Shown here in pieces: positions 29,354-37,779 of a DNA stretch of 64,000 nucleotides. The DNA comes from Erythrobacter dokdonensis DSW-74 (GTDB lineage: Bacteria; Pseudomonadota; Alphaproteobacteria; Sphingomonadales; Sphingomonadaceae): assembly GCF_001677335.1 (NCBI RefSeq), contig NZ_LZYB01000001.1:558001-622000 (forward strand), given 5' to 3'. The notes beneath the pieces are model-generated. The model did not search any database. It saw nothing but the letters and a program-made list of their open reading frames with translations, and had not been told where the DNA came from. Within the stretch, counting starts at the first letter, position 1, and the number at the start of each line of letters is the position of its first letter. A program made the position numbers and the translations under genes.

Positions 29354-30745
29354 ATGAGTAAAACCCAAATCGTATGGCTCCGCCGCGATCTGCGCCTTGC
29401 CGACAATCCCGCGCTCTATCACGCCGCCAAGGCGGGGCCGGTGGTGTGTGTCTACGTGCTCGACGATGATTGCGCCAAGCATCACGCCTATGGCGGGGCG
29501 TCGCGCTGGTGGCTGCACCATTCGCTCGAAAGCCTCGCGAACAGCCTCGCCAAGCGCCACGCCCGGCTGATCCTGCGCCGGGGCGATGCGGTGGAAGAAC
29601 TGTCCAAGGTCGCTGAGGAAACGGGTGCGACAACGATCCACGCCAATCGCCATTACGAGCCGTGGTGGAGGAAGGCGCAAGGCAAGCTCGCCGACAGGCT
29701 CGACCTGCAACTTTACGACGGCAACTACCTGATGCCGCCCGGTTCGATCACCACCGGCACCGGCGGGCAATACAAGATCTACACGCCGTTCTCCCGCGCC
29801 GTGCGCGAGGCCTTTCCGCCGCGCGACGAACTCCCCGCGCCCGAGACGCTGTCCTCGCCCGGTAGCTGGCCCGCCAGCGACGATCTTGCCGCATGGAACC
29901 TGCTTCCCACAAAGCCCGACTGGGCGGGCGGGATGCGTGCCTTCTGGCAGGTGGGCGAAGACGCCGCACACAAACGCCTCGCTGCATGGGAAGCGGATCT
30001 CGACGACTATGACGACAAGCGCAATTTCCCCAGCGTCGACAAGGTCTCGCGCCTGTCGCCGCACCTCCATTTCGGGGAAATCTCGCCCGTACAGATCTGG
30101 CATAAATTCAAGCACAAGCGTTCGGACGGCTGGCGCACCTTCGAGGGCGAGCTGATCTGGCGCGACTATTCGCAGAACGCGATCCTGCAATTTCCGGCCT
30201 ACGCCACCAAGAACTACCGCGAGGATTTCGACCGCTTCGGCTGGCGCGATCCCGCGACCGACGAAGCCGCCGCGCGCGATCTCAAGGCGTGGCAGCAGGG
30301 CCGCACCGGATACCCGATCGTCGATGCCGGGATGCGCCAGCTGTGGCAGACCGGTTGGATGCACAACCGCGTGCGGATGATCACCGCCAGCTTCCTCATC
30401 AAGCACCTGCTGATCGACTGGCGCGAGGGCGAGAAGTGGTTCTGGGATACGCTGTGCGATGCCGACTATGCCTCCAATGCCACCAACTGGCAGTGGACCG
30501 CGGGGACGGGGGTGGACAGCAACATGTTCAGCCGGATCATGGCGCCATTGAGCCAGTCGGAGAAGTTCGACGCGGCGCGCTATATCCGTGACCATGTGCC
30601 GGAACTGAAAGGGCTGGAGGAGCCCTATGTCCACGACCCGGAGGAATTCGGGCGGCGGCCTGCGGGCTATCCGCGCAAGATCGTCCCCCACAAGGCCGCG
30701 CGCGAGCGCGCGCTTGCCGCATTGAAGGCGATGAAGGAAGGCTAG
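29354..30745 (+). CDS. phrB: Deoxyribodipyrimidine photo-lyase
   Basis: A 463-aa class I CPD photolyase that repairs UV-induced pyrimidine dimers in light. N-terminal antenna domain: IVWLRRDLRLADNPAL and the HANRHYEPW segment. C-terminal FAD domain: SRLSPHLHFGEISP, WRDYSQNAILQFP, GYPIVDAGMRQLWQTGWMHN, MITASFLIKHLLIDWREGEK and NWQWTAGTGVD. The Trp residues expected for electron transfer to FAD appear present. Length is normal for the family. Confidence 0.96.
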   Translation: MSKTQIVWLRRDLRLADNPALYHAAKAGPVVCVYVLDDDCAKHHAYGGASRWWLHHSLESLANSLAKRHARLILRRGDAVEELSKVAEETGATTIHANRHYEPWWRKAQGKLADRLDLQLYDGNYLMPPGSITTGTGGQYKIYTPFSRAVREAFPPRDELPAPETLSSPGSWPASDDLAAWNLLPTKPDWAGGMRAFWQVGEDAAHKRLAAWEADLDDYDDKRNFPSVDKVSRLSPHLHFGEISPVQIWHKFKHKRSDGWRTFEGELIWRDYSQNAILQFPAYATKNYREDFDRFGWRDPATDEAAARDLKAWQQGRTGYPIVDAGMRQLWQTGWMHNRVRMITASFLIKHLLIDWREGEKWFWDTLCDADYASNATNWQWTAGTGVDSNMFSRIMAPLSQSEKFDAARYIRDHVPELKGLEEPYVHDPEEFGRRPAGYPRKIVPHKAARERALAALKAMKEG

Positions 30746-30810
30746 GGGGCTTGCCGCCGATACGCCTGCCCGCCTATGCCTGCGTCCGGAACAACGGACG
30801 AGAGGGCAAG

Positions 30811-32025
30811 ATGATGGGCAGGTTCAAGAGCGCGGTTTCGGGCGCGGTGCTGGCGGTGATGCTGGGGGCTTGTGCCGGTTCCTATGCCCCGGCCCAAAAC
30901 GTCGCTTCGGCACCGCCGCAGCTGGTCCGGCCCACACTGGTGCAACCGCCGCAGCGCGACCAGTCCGAATTGCAGGTGTTGTTCTGGAACGATGCCCAGC
31001 GCAGCGAGCGCTTTCGCGCGATGGAGCAGTGGTTTGCCGGTCACGAGGTCCCCGGTGCCACAAATGTCCGCTCGCTGATCGACGGCAAACCGCTTTCCGA
31101 GGAGCTTCAGGCCGAACTCGGCGCACTGATTGCCGAGACAGGCACCGCCGGGGTGATGGTCCTGCAAGACGGCAAGGTGCGCTACGAGGGGTATGGTCTG
31201 GGCCTGGGGCCGGACGATCGCTGGACCAGTTTTTCGGTCGCCAAGAGCTTCACCTCCACGCTGCTCGGCGCGGCGGTCAAGGATGGCTATATCGCCAGCC
31301 TCGATGATCCGGTGACGAAGTATATCCCCGACCTTGCGGGTTCAGCCTATGAAGGCGTCACGGTGCGTCAGCTTGCCACCATGACCAGCGGCGTGAAGTG
31401 GAACGAGGATTACACTGACCCGAACAGCGATGTTGCGCAGATGAACCGCTTCGTGGTCGAATACGGCCCCGATGCCATCGTTGCCCAGATGAAGGCGCTT
31501 CCGCGTGAAGCGGCGCCGGGAGCGAAGTGGGTCTACAAGACCGGCGAGACCAATCTCATCGGCCTGCTGGTGGAAAACGCGGTCGGCTTGCCGCTGGCCG
31601 AATATGCGCAGAGCCGGATCGTCGAGCCGGCCGGGTTCGCAGGCGGGCTGTTCTGGATGGTCGATCCGCGCGGCGGCAATATCGGCGGGTGCTGCCTGTC
31701 GATCACCCTTGCCGATTATGCGCGCATGGGCCTTTTCGCGCTCGAAGGGGGCAAGGGCGTGGTCCCCGAAGGCTGGTTCAACGAGGCAGGGGCCGCTCAG
31801 GTCGATTTCGCACCCGACATGCCGGGCTTCGGATATGGCTACCAGTGGTGGACCTATCCCGCGGGCGCCTATGGCGCGCAGGGGATCTTCGGGCAGGGGA
31901 TTACGCTGGTGCCGGACAAGGGCCTGGTGTTCGCCTATGTCGGCAACTGGTCACGCGCGAGCGGAGGGCCGGAGCGCGCGCGGTTCCTCCAGATGACCGG
32001 AAAGATTGCAGCCAGCATCGAATGA
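30811..32025 (+). CDS. Beta-lactamase-fold serine hydrolase, lipoprotein
   Basis: A 404-aa protein with a lipobox (VLAVMLGAC, Cys near residue 21), so it is anchored to the membrane facing the periplasm. The class C beta-lactamase/penicillin-binding-like domain carries the SxxK motif as SFSVAKSFTS, a YKTGETN segment in place of the YxN motif, and the typical GGLFWMVDPRGGNIGG and PGFGYGYQWWTYP regions. Related proteins are esterases or peptidases; resistance is not implied. The start at 30811 follows GAGAGGGCAAG. A convergent gap of 130 bp with a parS site follows. Confidence 0.87.
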   Translation: MMGRFKSAVSGAVLAVMLGACAGSYAPAQNVASAPPQLVRPTLVQPPQRDQSELQVLFWNDAQRSERFRAMEQWFAGHEVPGATNVRSLIDGKPLSEELQAELGALIAETGTAGVMVLQDGKVRYEGYGLGLGPDDRWTSFSVAKSFTSTLLGAAVKDGYIASLDDPVTKYIPDLAGSAYEGVTVRQLATMTSGVKWNEDYTDPNSDVAQMNRFVVEYGPDAIVAQMKALPREAAPGAKWVYKTGETNLIGLLVENAVGLPLAEYAQSRIVEPAGFAGGLFWMVDPRGGNIGGCCLSITLADYARMGLFALEGGKGVVPEGWFNEAGAAQVDFAPDMPGFGYGYQWWTYPAGAYGAQGIFGQGITLVPDKGLVFAYVGNWSRASGGPERARFLQMTGKIAASIE

Positions 32026-32052
32026 TACCGGCTCTTTGGCAGGCGTTTGACC

Positions 32053-32064
32053 GGGTCTAGACCC
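32053..32064. repeat. Perfect 12-bp palindrome GGGTCTAGACCC
   Basis: A self-complementary GGGTCTAGACCC, 28 bp after the stop of the serine hydrolase gene, in the same convergent gap as the parS site. It could be a protein-binding site or part of a terminator. No T-run follows. Confidence 0.4.
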
Positions 32065-32119
32065 CCGTCAGCCGTCTTCTGGTCCGTCTTGCCTGCCTTC
32101 AGCAGCCTGCTCGCGGGGG

Positions 32120-32135
32120 TGTTCCACGTGGAACA
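32120..32135. other. parS centromere site (ParB binding)
   Basis: TGTTCCACGTGGAACA is a perfect 16-bp palindrome. It matches the near-universal bacterial parS consensus (TGTTNCACGTGAAACA and its CC/GG variants, as in Pseudomonas). It lies in non-coding DNA between two convergent genes. ParB bound here would nucleate the chromosome segregation complex. parS sites usually cluster near the replication origin, so this window is probably origin-proximal. No parA, parB or further full site is in view. Confidence 0.85.
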
Positions 32136-32155
32136 TCAGAGGTGCGGCGGCCGGA

Positions 32156-32503
32156 TCAGATCACCTGGCGATAGACCCCGACATTGCTGTAACGCTGCAG
32201 GATGTTGTCGTGGACGATCGGGCTCAAAAGCTCGGAAAACGCGCAGCCGACGATGCAGTTGTCCCACCACACCACTTCGGCCTGAAGCGATTCGAGACCC
32301 GGAAGGGTGAGCCAGCACAGCTGGCCTTCGTGCATCCGGTTGATCGACGCGGCCGAGAAGCCCGAGATCGACAGGTCGTGCACCACGCTCTGGAAGGCCC
32401 GGCCACCCGACGCACGCAAGGTGGCGGGTATCGTCAGCCGGGTGCGGGGCGCGCAGCGATCTTCCTGCGCGGCAATGCGATAGGAATCTTTCTCGGTGGG
32501 CAT
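32156..32503 (-). CDS. PilZ-domain protein
   Basis: A 115-aa single-domain protein. The PilZ pattern is visible as CAPRTRLTIPATLRASGG (the RxxxR c-di-GMP motif appears as R-T-R-L-T, one residue short of the canonical form) followed by VHDLSISGFSA, the D/NxSxxG motif. The rest, LCWLTLPGLESLQAEVVWWD and CIVGCAFSELL, fits the beta barrel. It probably binds cyclic di-GMP, but the shifted Arg motif leaves some doubt. The start at 32503 is used; an ATG at 32518 is in frame. Confidence 0.78.
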   Translation of the reverse strand: MPTEKDSYRIAAQEDRCAPRTRLTIPATLRASGGRAFQSVVHDLSISGFSAASINRMHEGQLCWLTLPGLESLQAEVVWWDNCIVGCAFSELLSPIVHDNILQRYSNVGVYRQVI

Positions 32504-32631
32504 CGCGTTCAACCTCATGTCAACCGCCGCTGCGGCGCGCAGTCTGCTTTGCCGCCGACAATGCCGCCCAAAGCGTTAATATTTGGTTGCCATGCAAGCG
32601 CAGCGATGACGCCGCAACCACGCCGGAGACG

Positions 32632-33348
32632 TCAGTCGATCCGCTCGCGATGGAGGGCGTCGAAACCCTCGGAGAGAAGGGCCACGATCCGGCTCGCCAC
32701 CACTTCGGGCGGCTTGACCGTTTCGGGATCCTCGCCCGGATAGGCGCGGGCGCGCATCTCGGTGCGCGTCGCGCCGGGATCGATGATCGCCACGCGCAAG
32801 GGGCCGAGCCGCTCGACTTCGGCGGCATAGGTTTCCAGCAGGTTCTCAAACGCCGCCTTGGTCGCACCATAGGCGCCCCAATAAGGCCGCGGCGCGGCGC
32901 CGACGCTGCTGGTCAGGCCGATGATCCGTCCTGCCTCGGCGCGGCGCAGCATCGGGTCGAAAGCGGAGATCAACGCCTGCGTGGCGACCACGTTGGTGAG
33001 CAGCGCCTGGTTGAATTGTTTGGGCTCTATCTGCGAAAGCGGTGTGAGCTCCGGCAAATAAGCGGCTGAAAGCACGAGGATGTCGAGCGTCTGCCAGCGA
33101 CCGGCGATGGCCGTGGCAAGGCGCGTGACCGAATCCGGCTCGGTCAGATCGAGCGGAGCGATGGTCGAGGTGCCGCCGGCAGCATGGATCGCGTCCTCGA
33201 CTTCCTCGAGTGCCTTGACCTTGCGCGCCACGAGAATCACGTGCGCACCCGCTTCGGCAAGCGCCCTCGCAGTGGCGGCGCCGATGCCGCGGCTCGCGCC
33301 GGTGACAAGCGCGGTGCGCCCGGTGAGGGGTTTGGCAGTTTCGGTCAT
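32632..33348 (-). CDS. Short-chain dehydrogenase/reductase (SDR)
   Basis: A 238-aa SDR with TGASRGIG (about 17-24), the catalytic Ser in LTSSVG and the YGATKAA active-site pair. The usual NNAG motif is replaced by LSAAYLP, an uncommon variant. The reaction is unknown. It starts 4 bp after the purF stop on the same strand, so it is part of a purF operon, though no purine role is expected from the family. Confidence 0.88.
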   Translation of the reverse strand: MTETAKPLTGRTALVTGASRGIGAATARALAEAGAHVILVARKVKALEEVEDAIHAAGGTSTIAPLDLTEPDSVTRLATAIAGRWQTLDILVLSAAYLPELTPLSQIEPKQFNQALLTNVVATQALISAFDPMLRRAEAGRIIGLTSSVGAAPRPYWGAYGATKAAFENLLETYAAEVERLGPLRVAIIDPGATRTEMRARAYPGEDPETVKPPEVVASRIVALLSEGFDALHRERID

Positions 33349-33352
33349 GGGA

Positions 33353-34840
33353 TCACGCGGCCTTGGGGTCAGCGAAGGGAAGTTCGGCGGTCTTCTGCTG
33401 CGCCTCGGCGAGGTCGGTCAGCGAGGTGGGGTAATCGCCGGTGAAGCAGGCGTCGCAGAATTGCGGACAGGACGCGCTGCGTCCTTCGCGCCCGACTGCA
33501 CGGTAAAGCCCGTCGATCGAGACGAAGGCAAGACTGTCAGCCTTGATGAACTGGCGCATGGCTTCAAGCTCCATACGCGCGGCTAGCAGTTTGGAGCGTT
33601 CGGGCGTGTCAACGCCGTAGAAACAGGAATGCGCCGTGGGCGGGCTGGCTACGCGGAAATGGACTTCGGCCGCGCCGGCCTCGCGCATCATCTCGACGAT
33701 CTTGAGCGAGGTGGTGCCGCGCACGATCGAATCGTCGATCAGCACGATGCGCCTGCCTTCCACCAGCGAGCGGTTGGCATTGTGCTTGCGCTTGACGGAG
33801 GAATGGCGCGCACCGTCGCCGGGCTGGATGAAGGTGCGCCCGACATAGTGCGAACGGATGATGCCGAGCTCGAAGGGAATGCCCGATTGCTGGGCGAAAC
33901 CGAGTGCTGCGGGCACGCCGCTGTCCGGAACCGGCACCACGAGATCGGCATCGCACGGGGATTCGATCGCCAGCTGGGTGCCGATCGCCTTGCGCGCCTC
34001 GTAGACGGAGCGCCCGGCGAACACGCTGTCGGGCCTGCTGAAATAGACATGCTCGAAGATGCAGGGCCGGGCCGGCGGGCTGCCGAAGGGTCGCACCGAG
34101 CGGATCTCTCCTGAGAAGTCGACCAGCACCAGTTCGCCCGGTTCGACCTCGCGGATGACCTCGGCTCCGACCACGTCGAAGGCCACGGTTTCGCTGGCGA
34201 ACAGGACCGCGTCGCCCATCCGGCCCATCACCAGCGGGCGAATGCCGAGCGGGTCGCGGCAGGCGATCATGCCTTCGGGCGTCATCACGATCAGCGCATA
34301 GGCGCCCTCGACCAGCCGCAGCGCATCCACCAGCCGGTCGGCAATGGTGGGATAGCGGCTGGTGGCGACCAGGTGGATGATCACCTCGGTGTCCGAAGTC
34401 GACTGGAAGATCGAACCCTTGGCGACCAGATCGGCGCGCAAGGTCATGGCATTGGAGATATTGCCGTTATGCGCAACCGCGAATCCGCCGCTCGCCAGTT
34501 CGGCATAGAGCGGCTGGACGTTGCGCAGGCCCGAGCCGCCGGTGGTGGAATAGCGCACGTGTCCTGCCGCCATGTGGCCGGGCAGTTCGGCAATGGCTTC
34601 GGAGGAGGAGAAGTTCTCGGCAACATGGCCGAGTCCGCGCCGCACGAAGAATTCGCGCCCGTCCCAGCTGACGATTCCCGCCGCTTCCTGCCCGCGGTGC
34701 TGCAGCGCGTGCAGGCCGAGCGCTGTCGCCGCAGAAGCATCGGTGGCGTTGATCGCGCCGAAAATACCGCATTCTTCTCGCAGCTTGTCACCATCCGCAT
34801 CACGGAAGGGGTGGGTCATATTGAGGGGTGTCATCGGCAT
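33353..34840 (-). CDS. purF: Amidophosphoribosyltransferase PurF
   Basis: Catalyses the first committed step of purine synthesis: PRPP plus glutamine gives phosphoribosylamine. With the start at 34840 it is 495 aa. A short propeptide ends before the nucleophile Cys of EECGIFGAINA, followed by LHALQHRGQEAAGI and HNGNISNA of the glutaminase domain. The PRTase domain has the PRPP loop RIVLIDDSIVRGTTS. The C-terminal Cys cluster SCPQFCDACFTGDYP matches iron-sulfur-containing PurF of the Bacillus type. A GGACAGG lies about 7 bp before 34840; in-frame ATGs at 34834, 34819 and 34921 are alternatives. Confidence 0.95.
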   Translation of the reverse strand: MPMTPLNMTHPFRDADGDKLREECGIFGAINATDASAATALGLHALQHRGQEAAGIVSWDGREFFVRRGLGHVAENFSSSEAIAELPGHMAAGHVRYSTTGGSGLRNVQPLYAELASGGFAVAHNGNISNAMTLRADLVAKGSIFQSTSDTEVIIHLVATSRYPTIADRLVDALRLVEGAYALIVMTPEGMIACRDPLGIRPLVMGRMGDAVLFASETVAFDVVGAEVIREVEPGELVLVDFSGEIRSVRPFGSPPARPCIFEHVYFSRPDSVFAGRSVYEARKAIGTQLAIESPCDADLVVPVPDSGVPAALGFAQQSGIPFELGIIRSHYVGRTFIQPGDGARHSSVKRKHNANRSLVEGRRIVLIDDSIVRGTTSLKIVEMMREAGAAEVHFRVASPPTAHSCFYGVDTPERSKLLAARMELEAMRQFIKADSLAFVSIDGLYRAVGREGRSASCPQFCDACFTGDYPTSLTDLAEAQQKTAELPFADPKAA

Positions 34841-35077
34841 CACCAGACCTGTCCGCAATCCTGCCGCCGGGTGGGCACGCCCCCAATGGCGATGTGACGG
34901 ATCAATTACAAGGGAAAGCACGCCTGCGATGCCCGCCTTTTTGCTGACCGCGATGTGACAGGCCGCGATGGAGCAGCAGGGCGCTGGGCGGGGGACATTG
35001 ATCCTGCTCGGGATTGCCGCGACCCATCGCCGCCACTACAGGCTTCGTTCACACAGGACAGGTCAGCCCGCACAGCC

Positions 35078-36331
35078 ATGCTTTCCCCCTTCGAATGGAT
35101 GATCGCCAAGCGCTACCTCTGGCCCGGCAAGGGTGAGGCTTTCATCGCGCTCGTTGCCGGTATCTCGGTCGGCGTGGTGATGCTCTCGGTCGCGATGCTG
35201 GTGATCGTCATGAGCGTGATGAACGGGTTTCGCGCCGAGCTGCTCGACAAGATCGTCGGTCTCAACGGCCATGCCATCGTCCAGGCCTATGGCGGGCGGC
35301 TTGAGAACTGGGAGGATGTGCTTGCCAGGGTCAAGGCGACCCCGGGGGTGACCGATGCCTCGCCGCTGATTGAACAACCGCTGCTGACCAGTTTCGGCGG
35401 ACGGGTGGAGGCGGTGTTCGTGCGCGGACAGACCGACGCGGACATCGCCGCGCTCGGCGAGAAGGTGGTGCTGGGCGATATGCGCAGCCTGTACCAGCCT
35501 TCGGCGCAGAGCGGGGCAGGCCGCGTCGCTATCGGGATGCGGCTGGCACAGAATATCGGCGCGCGGGTGGGCGATACCATCACCATCATCAATCCGCAGG
35601 GCCGCACAACCCCGTTCGGCACCTCGATCCGCCAGATCGGCTACGAAGTCGGGGCGATCTTCGAAGTGGGCATTTATGATTACGACGAGAAATTCGTCGT
35701 CCTGCCGATCAAGGATGCGCAGACCCTGCTGTTGATGGGCGATTCCATCGGCATGATCGAAGTGACCGTGGACGACCCCGACAAGGTCGGCCAGATCCTC
35801 GCTCCGGTTCAGAAACAACTCGCCGGCCAGGCGGTCATATCGGACTGGAAGACGATCAATTCCGCCCTGTTCGAGGCGCTTCAGGTGGAGCGCGTGGCGA
35901 TGTTCTTTGCCCTGAGTTTCATGGTATTGGTGGCCGCTTTCAACATCCTGTCGAGCCTTGTGATGCTGGTGCGCGCCAAGACCCGCGACATCGCCATCAT
36001 GCGCACCATGGGTGCGACGCGGCGCAGTCTTACCAAGATATTTGTCACCACCGGCACGACCGTTGGTGCCATCGGCACGGCGGCAGGCCTGCTGCTGGGC
36101 GCGGTGGTGCTCTATTTCCGCGAGCCGATTGTCGATTTCATCGCCTTTGCCACCGGACAGGAAATCTGGGATCCGGAAGTGCGCTTCCTCTCGACCCTGC
36201 CTTCGCGCACCGATCCGTGGGAGATTCTCGGCATCGTTTTGCTGGCGCTGACGATGAGTTTCCTCGCCACGCTCTACCCTGCCTTCAAGGCGGCCAATAC
36301 CGATCCGGTGCAGGTGCTGCGCTATGAGTGA
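35078..36331 (+). CDS. Lipoprotein-releasing ABC transporter permease (LolC/LolE)
   Basis: A 417-aa inner-membrane permease that extracts outer-membrane lipoproteins for transfer to LolA. It has one N-terminal helix (about 22-50, [20 protein letters not shown]), a large periplasmic domain (about 50-270) and three C-terminal FtsX-type helices (about 275-300, 330-355 and 380-405), ending in the family tail [20 protein letters not shown]. The motif [14 protein letters not shown] that contacts the ATPase is present. The start [14 protein letters not shown] at 35078 is the family norm. Its end overlaps lolD by 8 bp. Only one permease gene is in view. Confidence 0.93.
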   Translation: MLSPFEWMIAKRYLWPGKGEAFIALVAGISVGVVMLSVAMLVIVMSVMNGFRAELLDKIVGLNGHAIVQAYGGRLENWEDVLARVKATPGVTDASPLIEQPLLTSFGGRVEAVFVRGQTDADIAALGEKVVLGDMRSLYQPSAQSGAGRVAIGMRLAQNIGARVGDTITIINPQGRTTPFGTSIRQIGYEVGAIFEVGIYDYDEKFVVLPIKDAQTLLLMGDSIGMIEVTVDDPDKVGQILAPVQKQLAGQAVISDWKTINSALFEALQVERVAMFFALSFMVLVAAFNILSSLVMLVRAKTRDIAIMRTMGATRRSLTKIFVTTGTTVGAIGTAAGLLLGAVVLYFREPIVDFIAFATGQEIWDPEVRFLSTLPSRTDPWEILGIVLLALTMSFLATLYPAFKAANTDPVQVLRYE

Positions 36332-37004
36332 CGCGACCCCGATCGTCAGCCTCAAGGGGCTGAAGCGCTCATTCCAGCAGGGGGACACGCGCATCGACGT
36401 GCTGCGCGGCGTCAATCTCGATATCATGCCGGGCGAGATCGTGGCGCTGCTCGGCCCGTCGGGTTCGGGCAAGTCGACGCTGCTGCAGGCGGTCGGCCTG
36501 CTCGAAGGCGGGTTCGAGGGGCATATCGCCATCGCCGGGCAGCAGGCCGAGAGCCTGCCCGCCGACGCGCGCACGCAGCTCAGGCGCGAACATCTCGGCT
36601 TCGTCTACCAGTTCCACCACCTGCTACCCGATTTCGACGCACGCGAGAATGTGGTGATGCCGCAGATGATCCTCGGCACCCCGCGCGCCGAATGCGAGGC
36701 GCGCGCGGACAGCCTGCTCACCAGCCTCGGGCTGGGCGAGCGGCTGACCCATCGTCCGAGCCAGTTGTCGGGCGGCGAGCAGCAGCGCGTCGCGGTCGCC
36801 CGCGCACTCGCCAACCGGCCGACGCTGGTGCTGGCCGACGAGCCGACCGGCAATCTCGACGAACACACTTCCAATGCCGTGCTCGCCCAGTTTCTCGCGC
36901 TGGTGCGCGGCGAGGGCAGCGCGGCGCTGGTGGCGACGCATAATGAACGTCTCGCCGCGCGCATGGACCGGGTGGTGCGGCTCAAGGACGGCGTGCTGAC
37001 CTAG
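36324..37004 (+). CDS. lolD: Lipoprotein-releasing ABC transporter ATPase LolD
   Basis: A 226-aa ABC ATPase that powers the LolC/E permease encoded just upstream. It shows Walker [15 protein letters not shown], the Q-loop region [20 protein letters not shown], the signature [17 protein letters not shown], Walker [13 protein letters not shown] and the H-loop VATHNERLA. The combination [10 protein letters not shown] is characteristic of LolD. It is translationally coupled to the permease. Confidence 0.95.
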   Translation: MSDATPIVSLKGLKRSFQQGDTRIDVLRGVNLDIMPGEIVALLGPSGSGKSTLLQAVGLLEGGFEGHIAIAGQQAESLPADARTQLRREHLGFVYQFHHLLPDFDARENVVMPQMILGTPRAECEARADSLLTSLGLGERLTHRPSQLSGGEQQRVAVARALANRPTLVLADEPTGNLDEHTSNAVLAQFLALVRGEGSAALVATHNERLAARMDRVVRLKDGVLT

Positions 37005-37021
37005 CCGGACGCTCGCATCCC

Positions 37022-37042
37022 TATATCGAAAGGGTCGATATA
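37022..37042. promoter_or_regulatory. Perfect inverted repeat upstream of the small-protein gene
   Basis: TATATCGA (37022-37029) and TCGATATA (37035-37042) form a perfect 8-bp inverted repeat with a 5-base AAGGG spacer, directly before the ribosome binding site of the 47-residue protein. It is AT-rich in a GC-rich setting and could be a repressor operator or an RNA hairpin controlling the leader. It lies 17 bp after the lolD stop. Confidence 0.5.
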
Positions 37043-37056
37043 AGGAGGAGGAGAGA

Positions 37057-37200
37057 ATGGCCGACCATCCCAGCACCTTCAAGGGCGATACCGGTGATAC
37101 CGGGGCGATTGCATGGGACGACCGTGCATCGCTGCATGCGGCCGATGAAGCAATGGTGCTTGCCTCACGTCCCGATTTTCCCGCAAAAGGCGAGGCCTGA
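37057..37200 (+). CDS. Small 47-residue hypothetical protein
   Basis: An ATG at 37057 opens a 47-codon frame ending TGA at 37200. It is preceded by TAAGGAGGAGGAGAGA, the strongest ribosome binding site seen in the window, which is the main support for translation. The product (starts MADHPSTFKGDTGDTGAIAW) is acidic and hydrophilic, with no signal peptide, membrane helix or Cys. I do not recognise a family. A perfect inverted repeat precedes the gene, and glutathione peroxidase begins 25 bp after its stop, so it may lead that transcript. Confidence 0.6.
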   Translation: MADHPSTFKGDTGDTGAIAWDDRASLHAADEAMVLASRPDFPAKGEA

Positions 37201-37225
37201 ACCGACCCAACCTGCGGGAGCATCC

Positions 37226-37705
<480 letters not shown>

Positions 37706-37729
37706 CCGGGGGCTGCCCTGTGGAGAAGT

Positions 37730-37746
37730 AAGCGCGCCGGGCGCTT
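37730..37746 (+). terminator. Weak hairpin after glutathione peroxidase
   Basis: AAGCGC (37730-37735) pairs with GCGCTT (37741-37746) over a 5-base loop, 25 bp after the peroxidase stop and 33 bp before dnaE. The stem is short and no T-run follows. Confidence 0.3.
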
Positions 37747-37779
37747 CCGGAATCGGCGCAAATTCATAAACTGTGCGCC

